Assembly (NCBI RefSeq): GCF_017942085.1
Contig: NZ_JAGKSP010000028.1
Coordinates: 1 to 43,861 of the forward strand
Length of the DNA stretch: 43,861 nt
Direction: 5' to 3'
From: Paenibacillus lignilyticus
GTDB lineage: Bacteria > Bacillota > Bacilli > Paenibacillales > Paenibacillaceae
The notes below the pieces were generated by a model. That model was not told the origin of the DNA. It did no database searches and saw only the letters and a program-made list of their open reading frames with translations. The position numbers were made by a program, and so were the translations under genes. Of the stretch, positions 24,915 through 32,541 are shown piece by piece (within the stretch, counting starts at the first letter, position 1; each line of letters opens with the position of its first letter).

Positions 24915-26137
24915 CCCAGATCACTCATTTGAGCAAAGTTTGCTTTCACATAGTCAACCAGGCTTTGCCTGCGGAACAGCTCGTCGTACATCCCGGCTTT
25001 GCCAATATGGATACTGGAATGCCGATAGCCGACCGCGCTTCCATCCTCGGTATAGTAGTTGGACATGAGTTCGGGAGCGGCTTTCTCCATCTCATTGTGC
25101 AGCACCGTAAGCTCCATTAAGTCCTTGAACAGGCGCGGTCCGAGAATGTAGCTGTAAGGCGTTTGAACCATCTGGATAGCGTGAAGCAGAGCTGTTGCCA
25201 CGTTGGCATTCGGGAACCATTTGAAATCCGTCGTCGGATGAGAAATGTGCGACAGATCAGCCGTTACCCGCATGTCCGGAGAGAGATCCAGAATATAGCA
25301 TGTATAGTTACTGAAGGTTTGCTCGTAGAGGTTCTCGATTCGCGCGATGGCCTCCGGGCTGGACTCCTTCACCGGAAATAGTATCGTCGTGTAGGGGGCA
25401 ATCCCCCTGCGCATCCTGGCACGATGTCTCGCCAAATGATACGCGTACCGCCATATGCGGTGCTGGGCAGTCGATTGCAGCGATGCTGATACGCTAAACG
25501 TGGAATTCACCCGATAATCGAGCAGCTCCACAGGAATATACTTGATTTTGCAATGCTCCGTGATACGCAGCCAGTAATCATAATCTTCTACCGGCACAAG
25601 CTCATAACCGTCAATCTGTTTGGCATAAATCGATTTATACATAAAGGAGACACCGATGAGAGAGGAATCCAGCAGCTTCTCAATCGGCTGCGATTGATAT
25701 TGGCGCTGGACGGCAAGCAGCTGCTCATCATAGATCTTGTTGCCGTCGTTATCGACCGATTGGAACGAGCTGTAAACAAGGCCAAGTTCCTGCGGTCCTT
25801 TCACTAAGGCACTGCGAAGCGTCTCCAGAAATCTCGGATAGTAGATGTTGTCGCTGGACACCCAAGTTAAATAGGCGATATTGGGCATGTCATAAAAATA
25901 TTGAAAACCGGTGTTCAGCGCTTTGGCGACTCCCTGATTATAAACATGGGAAACGATTTGCACTCGATTATCGCCTTGAATGAGCATGCGGACGAGCGGT
26001 TCCATTTCAGGCGCCCCGTCAATGACAATAATTAGCTTGAACTGCTGGAACGTCTGCTTAAGCACAGATTCCAGCGCCGCTGCAAGAAACGCCGGTTTCT
26101 GTTTGTATAGTGGCATGACAACCCCTAAGTCGATCAT
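24911..26137 (-). CDS. Glycosyltransferase family 2 protein with C-terminal extension
   Basis: The 408-residue protein begins MIDLGVVMPLYKQKPAFLAAALE, a normal GT2 start. AAGGAG lies seven bases before the ATG at 26137; an in-frame ATG at 26188 lacks such a site. The GT-A core is seen in LIIVIDGAP, NQGVAKALNTGF and WVSSDNIYYPRF, where SSDN stands at the usual DxD metal site. After the first 230 or so residues a second region of about 170 residues starts with TTILFPVKESSPEAIARIENLYEQTF. It also resembles a GT2-like fold but lacks a clear active site. The gene is coupled to the GT4 gene that follows. The acceptor is unknown. Confidence 0.9.
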   Translation of the reverse strand: MIDLGVVMPLYKQKPAFLAAALESVLKQTFQQFKLIIVIDGAPEMEPLVRMLIQGDNRVQIVSHVYNQGVAKALNTGFQYFYDMPNIAYLTWVSSDNIYYPRFLETLRSALVKGPQELGLVYSSFQSVDNDGNKIYDEQLLAVQRQYQSQPIEKLLDSSLIGVSFMYKSIYAKQIDGYELVPVEDYDYWLRITEHCKIKYIPVELLDYRVNSTFSVSASLQSTAQHRIWRYAYHLARHRARMRRGIAPYTTILFPVKESSPEAIARIENLYEQTFSNYTCYILDLSPDMRVTADLSHISHPTTDFKWFPNANVATALLHAIQMVQTPYSYILGPRLFKDLMELTVLHNEMEKAAPELMSNYYTEDGSAVGYRHSSIHIGKAGMYDELFRRQSLVDYVKANFAQMSDLG

Positions 26138-26237
26138 ACTGTCACTCCTTCCAATGCACCATCCTGTACTATTGTATTTCCATGGCACCCGTTTGCTTGT
26201 GCGGCTATCCCTTGAGGCGATAGCCTTTTCATAATAA

Positions 26238-26271
26238 ATGGGAGTTCAGCGCTAATTCGCTGAACTCCCAT
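26238..26271. terminator. Perfect hairpin between the 122-aa gene and the GT2 gene
   Basis: ATGGGAGTTCAGCG (26238-26251) and CGCTGAACTCCCAT (26258-26271) form a 14-bp perfect stem with a six-base loop. The T-tract on the minus strand is short (TTTATTATG), so termination may be incomplete and allow read-through into the glycosyltransferase genes. Confidence 0.75.
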
Positions 26272-26292
26272 CGCTGATTATGAAATGCTCCA

Positions 26293-26661
26293 CTAAGGCG
26301 TTGTCGAGAAAGCAGAAATTTCCTGCCAATCCATTGCAAGCATCTGTTGGCCAACAACAGGTAAACCATGATCATCGACCCCGAACGCTGTAAAAGCTAC
26401 CTCCGAAAGTACCCCTGAAGCATTTACCTGTATTTCATAGGCAATGCCGCCAGCAATATTAAACTCACGTGAATCACTCGATTTTCCGGGCAACATGTAG
26501 CCGGTCAGATAGATAAGCGTAAGCGCATTCGTCGTTGGAGGTACAACATAGACTTCGATCAACACCAATGCCGTCGTGCTGGTGATGTTCCGTGCGTTTA
26601 TAACAACACTTGAAGCAGGTTTCGGCAACTCGTTATGAATCAATCCTGAAGTGAACGGCAT
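26293..26661 (-). CDS. 122-aa protein of unknown function, probably all-beta
   Basis: The product starts MPFTSGLIHNELPKPASSVV and is rich in Val, Thr, Ser and Ala with alternating hydrophobic residues, as expected of a beta-sandwich. There is no signal peptide, membrane segment or cysteine. A strong AGGAGGTGAGG site precedes the ATG. Small proteins of this general look occur in Paenibacillus-type genomes beside glycosyltransferases, and the Thr/Ser content would suit O-glycosylation, but this link is inference. A perfect hairpin separates it from the downstream GT2 gene. The beta-propeller gene is divergent and shares the 180-bp upstream gap. Confidence 0.8.
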   Translation of the reverse strand: MPFTSGLIHNELPKPASSVVINARNITSTTALVLIEVYVVPPTTNALTLIYLTGYMLPGKSSDSREFNIAGGIAYEIQVNASGVLSEVAFTAFGVDDHGLPVVGQQMLAMDWQEISAFSTTP

Positions 26662-26843
26662 GTCCTCACCTCCTGTATGTCAATTAATTACATTTTATTC
26701 TTTCGCAATACAGAATGATTGGGAAATTAACCGCCGGCAATGACACATTTTCTTCCTTTTCGAGATAGATAAACAAGCATTATACAAATATTTTCGTAGA
26801 ATACACTATGGAAATATTACGGATTGATAAAGGAGGAAAATCG

Positions 26844-28088
26844 GTGACCAATTTCAATTTTCAAGTGACACCATCAGGGAACCCCAAATTCGAACCCAGC
26901 GTCGCCGTCAATTTGCTCATTCCGGGCATTATGCTTTCGGTTGCCGTAGATGAATCATCTGGGCCCCCTCTTATTGGTCTATATCGTTCCTTAGACGGAG
27001 GATTCAGTTGGGCCAACAGCTTGCTTCCTTTGCCTCCGGGCTTTAACGGAGCCGAGGCTCCTGTTGTGGCGTATGGATTTCCCAATATTTTTATCGTTAC
27101 GGCCCATGTTTTCCCCGGAGAAGAATATGGTACGACCGTCGTATACAAATCCGTTGACAATGGTGCGACATTCAGCGCTCCCGTGATTGTCAGTCCTGGC
27201 TTTGGTTCTTATATTAACAACGATGAAACGAACTGCACGCTCGATGCCTCGCAGGCAAGTCCTTTTATCGGCAATATGTATGTTACCTATAACCGTCAGT
27301 TCAACGTGGATAACGGCGGTAACTCGGTCGCTTTCTTCAATCGTTCCAGAGATAACGGCGCTACCTGGGACCAGCCTTTGCTGCTCTCGAACGAAGCCGA
27401 TCAAGTAGAACGGCCCGATATAACCGTCGATCTGGTCGGTGTTGTCGATGTCGCTTATGTCACAGTCGACCCCAGCTTCAACTTCATCGTTCGTCAATCG
27501 CTTGACGGCGGCGCTTCCTTTCCCAACGCTGTTGTCGTCTCGAACGTCGTCCCTGTCCCTTCCCCGCTGCCCGTTGTCGGCTACAACTTCCGCGTACTCA
27601 CCTTCGCAAACATTGCAACCGATCGTTCAGTAGGACCCTTCACGAACCAAGCTTACGCCGTATGGCAGGATAACCGCCTTGGTTACGCCGATATCTTCAT
27701 GTCCAAACGTGCCCCCGACACGAATAACTGGACGACGCCGGTCAGCATTACGGGCGCACCTGCCAATTCGCAGAACTTCTTTCCCGCCATTGATGTCGAT
27801 CCACTGACAGGGGTCGTCAACATCATCTACTACAGCAATCAGATTAATGGCTTCGATCTCGACGTGTATGTAGCCCGGTCGATTAACGGCGGTCAAACCT
27901 TTACGAATACCCGGATTACCAACGTCTCGTTCAACCCGAATGCCAGCAGTCCTACACCGGTTCCGCTCATCGGCGATTATATCGACATCGTCAGCGTTCC
28001 TCCGGGTGGCTATATCGGCGTATGGATGGATACATCGCCGGGTACGTTCTGCATCTTTGCCGGTTACTCTGATGTCATCATTCCATAG
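26844..28088 (+). CDS. Asp-box beta-propeller protein (sialidase/BNR-like), function unknown
   Basis: The 414-residue protein starts at GTG 26844, nine bases after an AAAGGAGG site; the upstream ATG at 26808 precedes that site. Five Asp-box motifs are clear at about residues 49 (SLDGGFSW), 103 (SVDNGATF), 168 (SRDNGATW), 219 (SLDGGASF) and 346 (SINGGQTF). A degenerate one near 290 gives six blades, the number found in sialidases and related propellers. The catalytic Arg triad and Tyr/Glu pair of true sialidases could not be placed. No signal peptide is visible. It is divergent from the 122-aa and glycosyltransferase genes. It may be a spore or surface protein or a lectin-like glycan binder; the sequence alone does not decide. 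Confidence 0.87.
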   Translation: MTNFNFQVTPSGNPKFEPSVAVNLLIPGIMLSVAVDESSGPPLIGLYRSLDGGFSWANSLLPLPPGFNGAEAPVVAYGFPNIFIVTAHVFPGEEYGTTVVYKSVDNGATFSAPVIVSPGFGSYINNDETNCTLDASQASPFIGNMYVTYNRQFNVDNGGNSVAFFNRSRDNGATWDQPLLLSNEADQVERPDITVDLVGVVDVAYVTVDPSFNFIVRQSLDGGASFPNAVVVSNVVPVPSPLPVVGYNFRVLTFANIATDRSVGPFTNQAYAVWQDNRLGYADIFMSKRAPDTNNWTTPVSITGAPANSQNFFPAIDVDPLTGVVNIIYYSNQINGFDLDVYVARSINGGQTFTNTRITNVSFNPNASSPTPVPLIGDYIDIVSVPPGGYIGVWMDTSPGTFCIFAGYSDVIIP

Positions 28089-28107
28089 TTTCTTTGCTCA
28101 AAAAAAA

Positions 28108-28146
28108 AGAGTCAAGCTCGAAGGCAGAAGCCCTCGGCTCGACTCT
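28108..28146. terminator. Bidirectional terminator between the beta-propeller gene and the IclR gene
   Basis: AGAGTC...AGC...CGA...GGC pairs with GCC...TCG...GCT...GACTCT with a few mismatches and one bulge. Nine A residues lie to the left and TTATTTATTTATT to the right, so it can serve both convergent genes. Confidence 0.85.
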
Positions 28147-28153
28147 TATTTAT

Positions 28154-28900
28154 TTATTTCAGCATGACGCCAAGTCGTCGTGCCGCTTCGATAACAGCAG
28201 GCGCTTGACTGCGCATGATTTCGGTCGTGAGCCGATTGGCCGGACCGGATACGGACAATGCCGCGACCAGCTTGCCCGTGCGAGAGAAGACCGGCGCCGC
28301 TACCGCCGCCGCACCCTGTTCGCGCTCCTCCACGCTCATCGCGTAGCCGAGCTTCTGCCACTCCGCCATCTGCTCCCGATACTGATGCCGATCGAAGGCA
28401 GTCGGCCACGAGGCGTCAGCAAGCAGCTCTTCGCGTTTGACAGGCTCCTCGAAGGCGATAAGCACCTTGCTTGAAGCGCCGACGTAGAGCGGCAATCTGG
28501 CTCCGATCGGAGCCACCCTGCGTATGGCCTGGATGCTCTGGACCGCTTGAATGCGGATCCGCTCATTGCCGTCGCGCAAATACAAGCTGACGGTTTCCCC
28601 CAGCATATCGCGCAGCCGCTCCATCTCCGGCAGTCCAATCACGGCCGGGTCGTCCGCCCCTGACATATTAGCCGACAGTTCCCAGATGCGAAGCCCGAGC
28701 TTATAGCGATCCGAAGCCGCATCGCGGGCCACGAAGCCTCGTTCCTCCAGCGTGGCGAGCATCCGATGCACGGTGCTTTTATGCAGCCCGACGTTATCGG
28801 CAAGCTCCGTCATCGCCCACTCTTTCTTGACCGTAAAGCAAAGCAATATATCCAGTGCCCGTTCGACAGCACGAACCGTTGATTTTCCATCCTCAGCCAT
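28154..28900 (-). CDS. IclR-family transcriptional regulator
   Basis: The 248-residue protein has an N-terminal winged helix (RAVERALDILLCF, then MTELADNVGLHKSTVHRMLATLEERGFV). A C-terminal IclR effector domain follows (GETVSLYLRDGNERIRIQAV, ending SVSGPANRLTTEIM). IclR proteins respond to small metabolites such as organic acids or aromatics. GAGGAG lies about 11 bases before the ATG. Its promoter region has TATACT with TTTACC 18 bases upstream (minus strand), and a perfect GTTTCAC-N3-GTGAAAC palindrome just downstream of the -10. The same palindrome occurs in the acnA leader, so self-regulation and control of aconitase are likely. The ligand is unknown. Confidence 0.93.
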   Translation of the reverse strand: MAEDGKSTVRAVERALDILLCFTVKKEWAMTELADNVGLHKSTVHRMLATLEERGFVARDAASDRYKLGLRIWELSANMSGADDPAVIGLPEMERLRDMLGETVSLYLRDGNERIRIQAVQSIQAIRRVAPIGARLPLYVGASSKVLIAFEEPVKREELLADASWPTAFDRHQYREQMAEWQKLGYAMSVEEREQGAAAVAAPVFSRTGKLVAALSVSGPANRLTTEIMRSQAPAVIEAARRLGVMLK

Positions 28901-28922
28901 AGTAGGTTGGCTCCTCGCTATA

Positions 28923-28939
28923 GTTTCACTGAGTGAAAC
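28923..28939. promoter_or_regulatory. IclR-type operator upstream of the IclR-family gene
   Basis: GTTTCAC-TGA-GTGAAAC is a perfect 7-bp dyad 22 bp before the start codon and about 12 bases downstream of a TATACT -10 element on the minus strand. This position suits autorepression. The same core lies in the acnA leader at 20978-20994. Confidence 0.7.
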
Positions 28940-29048
28940 TTGGTTACAGTCAGTATAACGTAAGGACGGCGGCCCGGTAAAGCTTTGGCATCCGAATCGA
29001 CTTATTTTACAGCCATGTTACAGGACGCTAACATTACGTCGACACGCA

Positions 29049-29078
29049 TTGACAGGCCATGGCGGCGCGCCATACCAT
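29049..29078 (+). promoter_or_regulatory. Sigma-A promoter of the alpha/beta hydrolase gene
   Basis: TTGACA (29049-29054) is a perfect -35; TACCAT (29073-29078) lies 18 bases downstream as the -10. Transcription would start near 29085, about 75 bases before the ATG. Confidence 0.6.
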
Positions 29079-29093
29079 AGGAATATAGAACTA

Positions 29094-29108
29094 GTTAAGC
29101 GCTTTCAT
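29094..29108. promoter_or_regulatory. Possible catabolite-response (cre) site
   Basis: On the minus strand ATGAAAGCGCTTAAC matches the CcpA cre consensus TGWAARCGYTWNCW at 12 of 14 positions, missing the last two. It lies about 10-25 bases after the predicted transcript start, a position where CcpA represses as a roadblock. Confidence 0.4.
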
Positions 29109-29160
29109 AATTCAATAAGCAAATGTCAATATAATCACTCTTCTTAAGGGGGCCTCCACC

Positions 29161-30228
29161 ATGAGCGCAACAACAATGAGTCCTGCACTACCCGCAGCCG
29201 GCGGATTTACGCCCGGACTGCTCCCCCCTATGCTGCCTTCGCCGCAAGCTCCCGAACGGGCGCTTGCCGGAACACGCACTCGACGCAAACACGCTGCGCT
29301 TGCCGTACTTTCAGCCCTGGCAGCCCTGCTGCTGTTCACTGCGCTCGCCTTTCACGGCTATGTCGCATGGGTAATCGCACATCCTTATGTACCTGCGTTA
29401 TATTCTAACCCGAAGATTGCTCAAGGGCTCGATTACAGCGATGTCTCCTTCCCCAGCAAGAGCGGCCGCACTACCGTTCACGGCTGGTATATCCCTGCAG
29501 TCGGAGCGGAAACGCATTCCGACAGAACGGTTGTATTCAGCCACGGCTATGGCGCGAACCGCGAGGAAACATGGGTGCCCATGTATGAACTGGCCGCCCT
29601 GCTGAATCGGCTGCACTATAATGTATTCATGTTTGATTACGGCTACGCCTCCTCCGGACAGCGTTCTCCGGCTACAGGCGGCAAGGAAGAGTCGCAGCAA
29701 TTGCTGGCGGCGGTCAACTATGCGCGGTCGCAGGGCGCTGACGAGGTAGTCGTCTGGGGCTTCTCCATGGGAGCCGGCACTGCGCTTCAGGCAGCGCTCC
29801 AAACGGATTCGACGGACAGCATCGATGCCATGATTCTCGACAGCACGTTTCTTCCAAGCTCGGATTCCTTATACAATAACGTACGCCAATACATGGATCT
29901 GCCTAAGTATCCGTCCATCCCGATTATCGAATGGATGCTCCCTTTCTTCACAGGCGTAAACTTTAATCAACTGCCTGTCGAGCAAGTGCTGCAAACGACC
30001 TATGACATGCCGCTCTTCATCATGCATGGTACAGCCGATGCTAAAGCTCCGGTGGCCACCGCAGAGCAGGTCTCTGCAAGCCAGTACAATTCGCTCTCGC
30101 GTGAGTGGATCGTGGAGGGCGGCATGCATGAGATGCTGTTCCGCACGCATCCGAAGGAATACATTCAGCGCGCTGCTCTGTTCCTTAGTCAAGTAGATGC
30201 CGCTCGCAAATCCACCTCCGCCGCTTAA
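29161..30228 (+). CDS. Membrane-anchored alpha/beta hydrolase
   Basis: The 355-residue protein has a Pro/Ala-rich N-terminal stretch, one membrane anchor at about residues 43-70 and an alpha/beta hydrolase domain. VFSHGYGANREE gives the oxyanion loop and VVWGFSMGAGTAL the nucleophile elbow, with Ser near 202. IMHGTADAKAP carries the Asp and GGMHEML the His, so the triad is complete. AAGGGGG lies eight bases before the ATG. The layout resembles Bacillus YqkD-like hydrolases, whose substrates are unknown. The gene is transcribed alone, with a TTGACA promoter and a possible cre site upstream, and ends at a perfect hairpin. Confidence 0.88.
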   Translation: MSATTMSPALPAAGGFTPGLLPPMLPSPQAPERALAGTRTRRKHAALAVLSALAALLLFTALAFHGYVAWVIAHPYVPALYSNPKIAQGLDYSDVSFPSKSGRTTVHGWYIPAVGAETHSDRTVVFSHGYGANREETWVPMYELAALLNRLHYNVFMFDYGYASSGQRSPATGGKEESQQLLAAVNYARSQGADEVVVWGFSMGAGTALQAALQTDSTDSIDAMILDSTFLPSSDSLYNNVRQYMDLPKYPSIPIIEWMLPFFTGVNFNQLPVEQVLQTTYDMPLFIMHGTADAKAPVATAEQVSASQYNSLSREWIVEGGMHEMLFRTHPKEYIQRAALFLSQVDAARKSTSAA

Positions 30229-30264
30229 CTTTAAAATGGTATTATCCCCTTACGGTAGAAAGTA

Positions 30265-30296
30265 AAAAAGAGTTCATCCTAGGATGAACTCTTTTT
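30265..30296. terminator. Bidirectional terminator after the hydrolase gene
   Basis: AAAAAGAGTTCATCCT and AGGATGAACTCTTTTT form a perfect 16-bp palindrome with flanking A and T runs. It serves the hydrolase gene and the convergent FhuF-like remnant. Confidence 0.95.
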
Positions 30297-30327
30297 AGGC
30301 CGGAGGGGATTTTTTCATGGGTTTAAG

Positions 30328-30846
30328 TCAGTACTGACCGTTCGCTTTCATTAACGCGCGATCTTTCTCTTTCAGACGCGGGCACGTATAGCAATAGTTG
30401 AATGTCCTCTTGAGGCGATAAGGAAGGCAATAGGCAAGGCAGCAAGCCGTCTTCAATGCCACTTTTTTATTCGCATCCGCAGGATCATCAATATAGCTGC
30501 GTTTCGCTGCAAAGGGATTTTTCGGAAGTCCGAATGCGCTGGCATCGATATCGGTCAGTCGTGTCCGGTAGTGATAAATAATGGCCTGTCTGCGTTCCTC
30601 GTCCGTGACTTCGCTGAGCTCCTCCTCCATTTGATCATAAGCGGCATCTACGATTTGCCCCCATAATTCAATGGGTCCCATTCGAGCCAGACGCGCCAGC
30701 GTTTGGCTCATAGGCGTTACTTGTTCCCTGTAAAAAGAATCCAGCGTTTTCTTCAGCCAAACGTCGCGGTCCGCATTTGGAATTGCTGTGTATCGGATAT
30801 CGTTGAGTTGAAATGAATACTGAGGATAGGATGCTTCGGCAATTAA
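30328..30846 (-). pseudogene. 5'-truncated FhuF-like iron-sulfur protein remnant
   Basis: The frame is open from just after a TAA at 30849 to the stop at 30328, about 172 codons. Its translation reads smoothly as protein upstream of the only in-frame ATG (30711): QYSFQLNDIRYTAIPNADRD leads into VWLKKTLDSFYREQVTPMS. That ATG would cut into the conserved part and has no ribosome binding site. The C-terminus has the cysteine cluster CC-x15-C-x2-C (KTACCLAYC, then NYCYTCP), like the [2Fe-2S] site of FhuF siderophore-iron reductases and the IucA/IucC C-terminal family. Such proteins are usually near 250 residues, so the N-terminal third is missing. The folE terminator lies only about 45 bp upstream. 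It is probably a decayed gene; a rare ATT start cannot be excluded. Confidence 0.65.
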
Positions 30847-30893
30847 TTAGCTTACCGGCATGCGGACCGTAATTTCTATCCGCACAAACAAAA

Positions 30894-30926
30894 ACCGGCA
30901 CATGCCTGTTGGGGGCTTGTGCCGGT
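30894..30926 (-). terminator. Intrinsic terminator of folE
   Basis: ACCGGCACA and TGTGCCGGT form a perfect 9-bp stem. On the minus strand it is followed by TTTTGTTTG. Confidence 0.9.
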
Positions 30927-30965
30927 GTGGGACGAATGCTTAATTCCAATTACAAGAATGTGCCC

Positions 30966-31559
30966 TTACTGCTTGAGCAGCGACAGGAACTCCGAACGGA
31001 GCGCCGCGCTTGTACGGAAGTCGCCGCGGACTGCCGACGTCACCGTCTTGCTGCCCGGCTTCTTCACGCCGCGCGCGCACATGCACAGATGCTCGCCTTC
31101 GACGACGACCATAACGCCATGCGGCTGCAGCACTTCATCCATGATATCCGCAATCTGCGAGGTAATGCGCTCTTGCACTTGAAGACGGCGCGTCACCGCT
31201 TCAACCAGACGCGCAAGCTTGCTTAAGCCCGCAATCTTGCCGCTTGGAATATAGCCGATATGCGCTTTGCCGAAGAACGGCGCCATGTGGTGCTCGCACT
31301 GACTGTAGTATACGATATCGCGTACGATAACCAGTTCTTCATGCTGCTCGTCGAACGTAACGCCCAGCACTTCGCGCGGATCTACCTCATAACCCGCGAA
31401 AATTTCCTCATACATCCGTGTTACGCGTGCCGGTGTTTCCAGCAAACCTTCGCGCTCCACATCTTCTCCGATGAGCTTCAATATTTCACGAACGTGATGC
31501 TCAATTTGTTCCCGATTCGATGAAACGGCTGAGTTGACGTAATCTTTCCTGCCCGCCAT
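30966..31559 (-). CDS. folE: GTP cyclohydrolase I
   Basis: The 197-residue enzyme converts GTP to 7,8-dihydroneopterin triphosphate, the entry step of folate synthesis. The zinc ligands are Cys88 and His91 (YSQCEHHMAPF) and Cys159 (GEHLCMCARGV). GLSKLARLVEAVTRRLQVQE is the usual central motif. The ATG at 31559 is preceded by AAGGAGA at good spacing; an in-frame upstream ATG at 31589 would add ten atypical residues. It is the type IA zinc enzyme. It ends in a clear terminator and lies 47 bp downstream of yneF on the same strand. Confidence 0.95.
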   Translation of the reverse strand: MAGRKDYVNSAVSSNREQIEHHVREILKLIGEDVEREGLLETPARVTRMYEEIFAGYEVDPREVLGVTFDEQHEELVIVRDIVYYSQCEHHMAPFFGKAHIGYIPSGKIAGLSKLARLVEAVTRRLQVQERITSQIADIMDEVLQPHGVMVVVEGEHLCMCARGVKKPGSKTVTSAVRGDFRTSAALRSEFLSLLKQ

Positions 31560-31606
31560 ATCTGCAACGTCTCCTTTCCTGTGAACCAATCGCCGGTACT
31601 TCCTTC

Positions 31607-31846
31607 TTATCTCCGTCCGCCCGGGCGATTGTTCCCCTTCGTAAATTGCTGGTTCTTCATCATTTGCTGCGCTTTTTGCATTTGCTGGTTATTCATATTG
31701 TAGCCCATTTGCTTTGCCATCTTTTTCAGCATTTCCGGATCGTTTTGCATCTTCTCCAGCTGCTTGCGCAAGTAGTATACGCCCGCGAAAAAGCCGCCAA
31801 CAGCGCCGACTATGAGCGTAATGATCGAAATAATGACCGTCCACAT
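31607..31846 (-). CDS. yneF: YneF-family (UPF0154) small membrane protein
   Basis: The 79-residue protein has one N-terminal membrane helix (TVIISIITLIVGAVGGFFAGVYYL). A cytoplasmic tail follows with the family pattern NDPEMLKKMAKQMGY, then a Gln/Met-rich helix and a basic end. An ATG six bases further upstream (31852) sits too close to the AAGGTGAG site, so 31846 is preferred. The family is widespread in Firmicutes and has no established function. It may be co-transcribed with folE. Confidence 0.88.
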   Translation of the reverse strand: MWTVIISIITLIVGAVGGFFAGVYYLRKQLEKMQNDPEMLKKMAKQMGYNMNNQQMQKAQQMMKNQQFTKGNNRPGGRR

Positions 31847-31852
31847 TGTCAT

Positions 31853-32109
31853 CTCACCTTGTCCTTATCTGTAAGTATATTGCAACTTATAATAGCATGT
31901 AGGACCATGCGTTCGCAAACAATCTGTAAAGGTAAGAAGGACCTTGTCCGGCAGACGAGATCCTCCTTCATGTTCATAGGCATCTCAGAACCGAAATAGC
32001 ATTCTGCAACTCGGATATCACTTCCCGCTTGCTCTTGCCATACCGCGAAAATCTAACGAACCGTTGGTGGAGTGAGCTCCCATAATCGACCGATTTTCCG
32101 TACTACGGA
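31853..32109. other. Intergenic stretch left of the third palindromic element
   Basis: No gene is supported. The yneF promoter should lie at its left end. A degenerate extra module, AATCTAACGAACC, is present at 32050-32062, 60 bp before the first full module of the third 191-bp element. Confidence 0.5.
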
Positions 32110-32300
32110 ATTCTTACGAATCGCAGCAGCCTTATTGGGCCGATTTTCCGGGCTTCGAGGATCTAACGAATCGTGGAAGCCTTATTTGGGCAAAATCGGC
32201 TCCCAAACCATCGCAAACCGTCAAATAAGACCTCTACGATTCGTTAGAGTTTTTTGAATGTCGTTTTGAGGCAAATAAGCCCTGTACGATTCGTTAGAGC
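32110..32300. repeat. 191-bp four-module palindromic element, copy 3 (diverged)
   Basis: Forward modules start at 32110 (ATTCTTACGAATC) and 32160 (GATCTAACGAATC), and inverted modules end at 32250 and 32300 (both with GATTCGTTAGAG). Each has the CTTATT(T)G half at the same distance. All four offsets equal those of copies 1 and 2, while the 21-, 33- and 21-bp spacers are largely different in sequence. Keeping the geometry while the spacers drift argues for function or structure. Confidence 0.82.
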
Positions 32301-32474
32301 ATTCCTCGTTTGAACTCGCACACCCGACATTCCCACCTCATTCGTACTCGATACTCCTCAGTACCACCACCACCATACTACGCACCTCACTCGCGTCCCA
32401 CATCTGCTCCCAGGCTCGTCTCCGCACTCAACGTGCATAACAACGCTCACCACGCCTGTTCGATCCTCAAACAC
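32301..32474. other. Intergenic stretch right of the third palindromic element
   Basis: No gene or clear motif is visible. The sequence is rich in CA and CC dinucleotides with a short run of ACC triplets near 32360. Confidence 0.45.
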
Positions 32475-32509
32475 AAAAAAACCTGACCTTCAGAAAACAA
32501 GGTTAGGTT
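32475..32509 (-). terminator. Intrinsic terminator of the DUF402-lepB-queG-HD-GYP operon
   Basis: AACCTGACCTT and AAGGTTAGGTT form an 11-bp stem with one mismatch. On the minus strand it is followed by seven T residues. Confidence 0.9.
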
Positions 32510-32541
32510 CACTTTCTCGCTTTATAACCGCCCGGCCTAGC

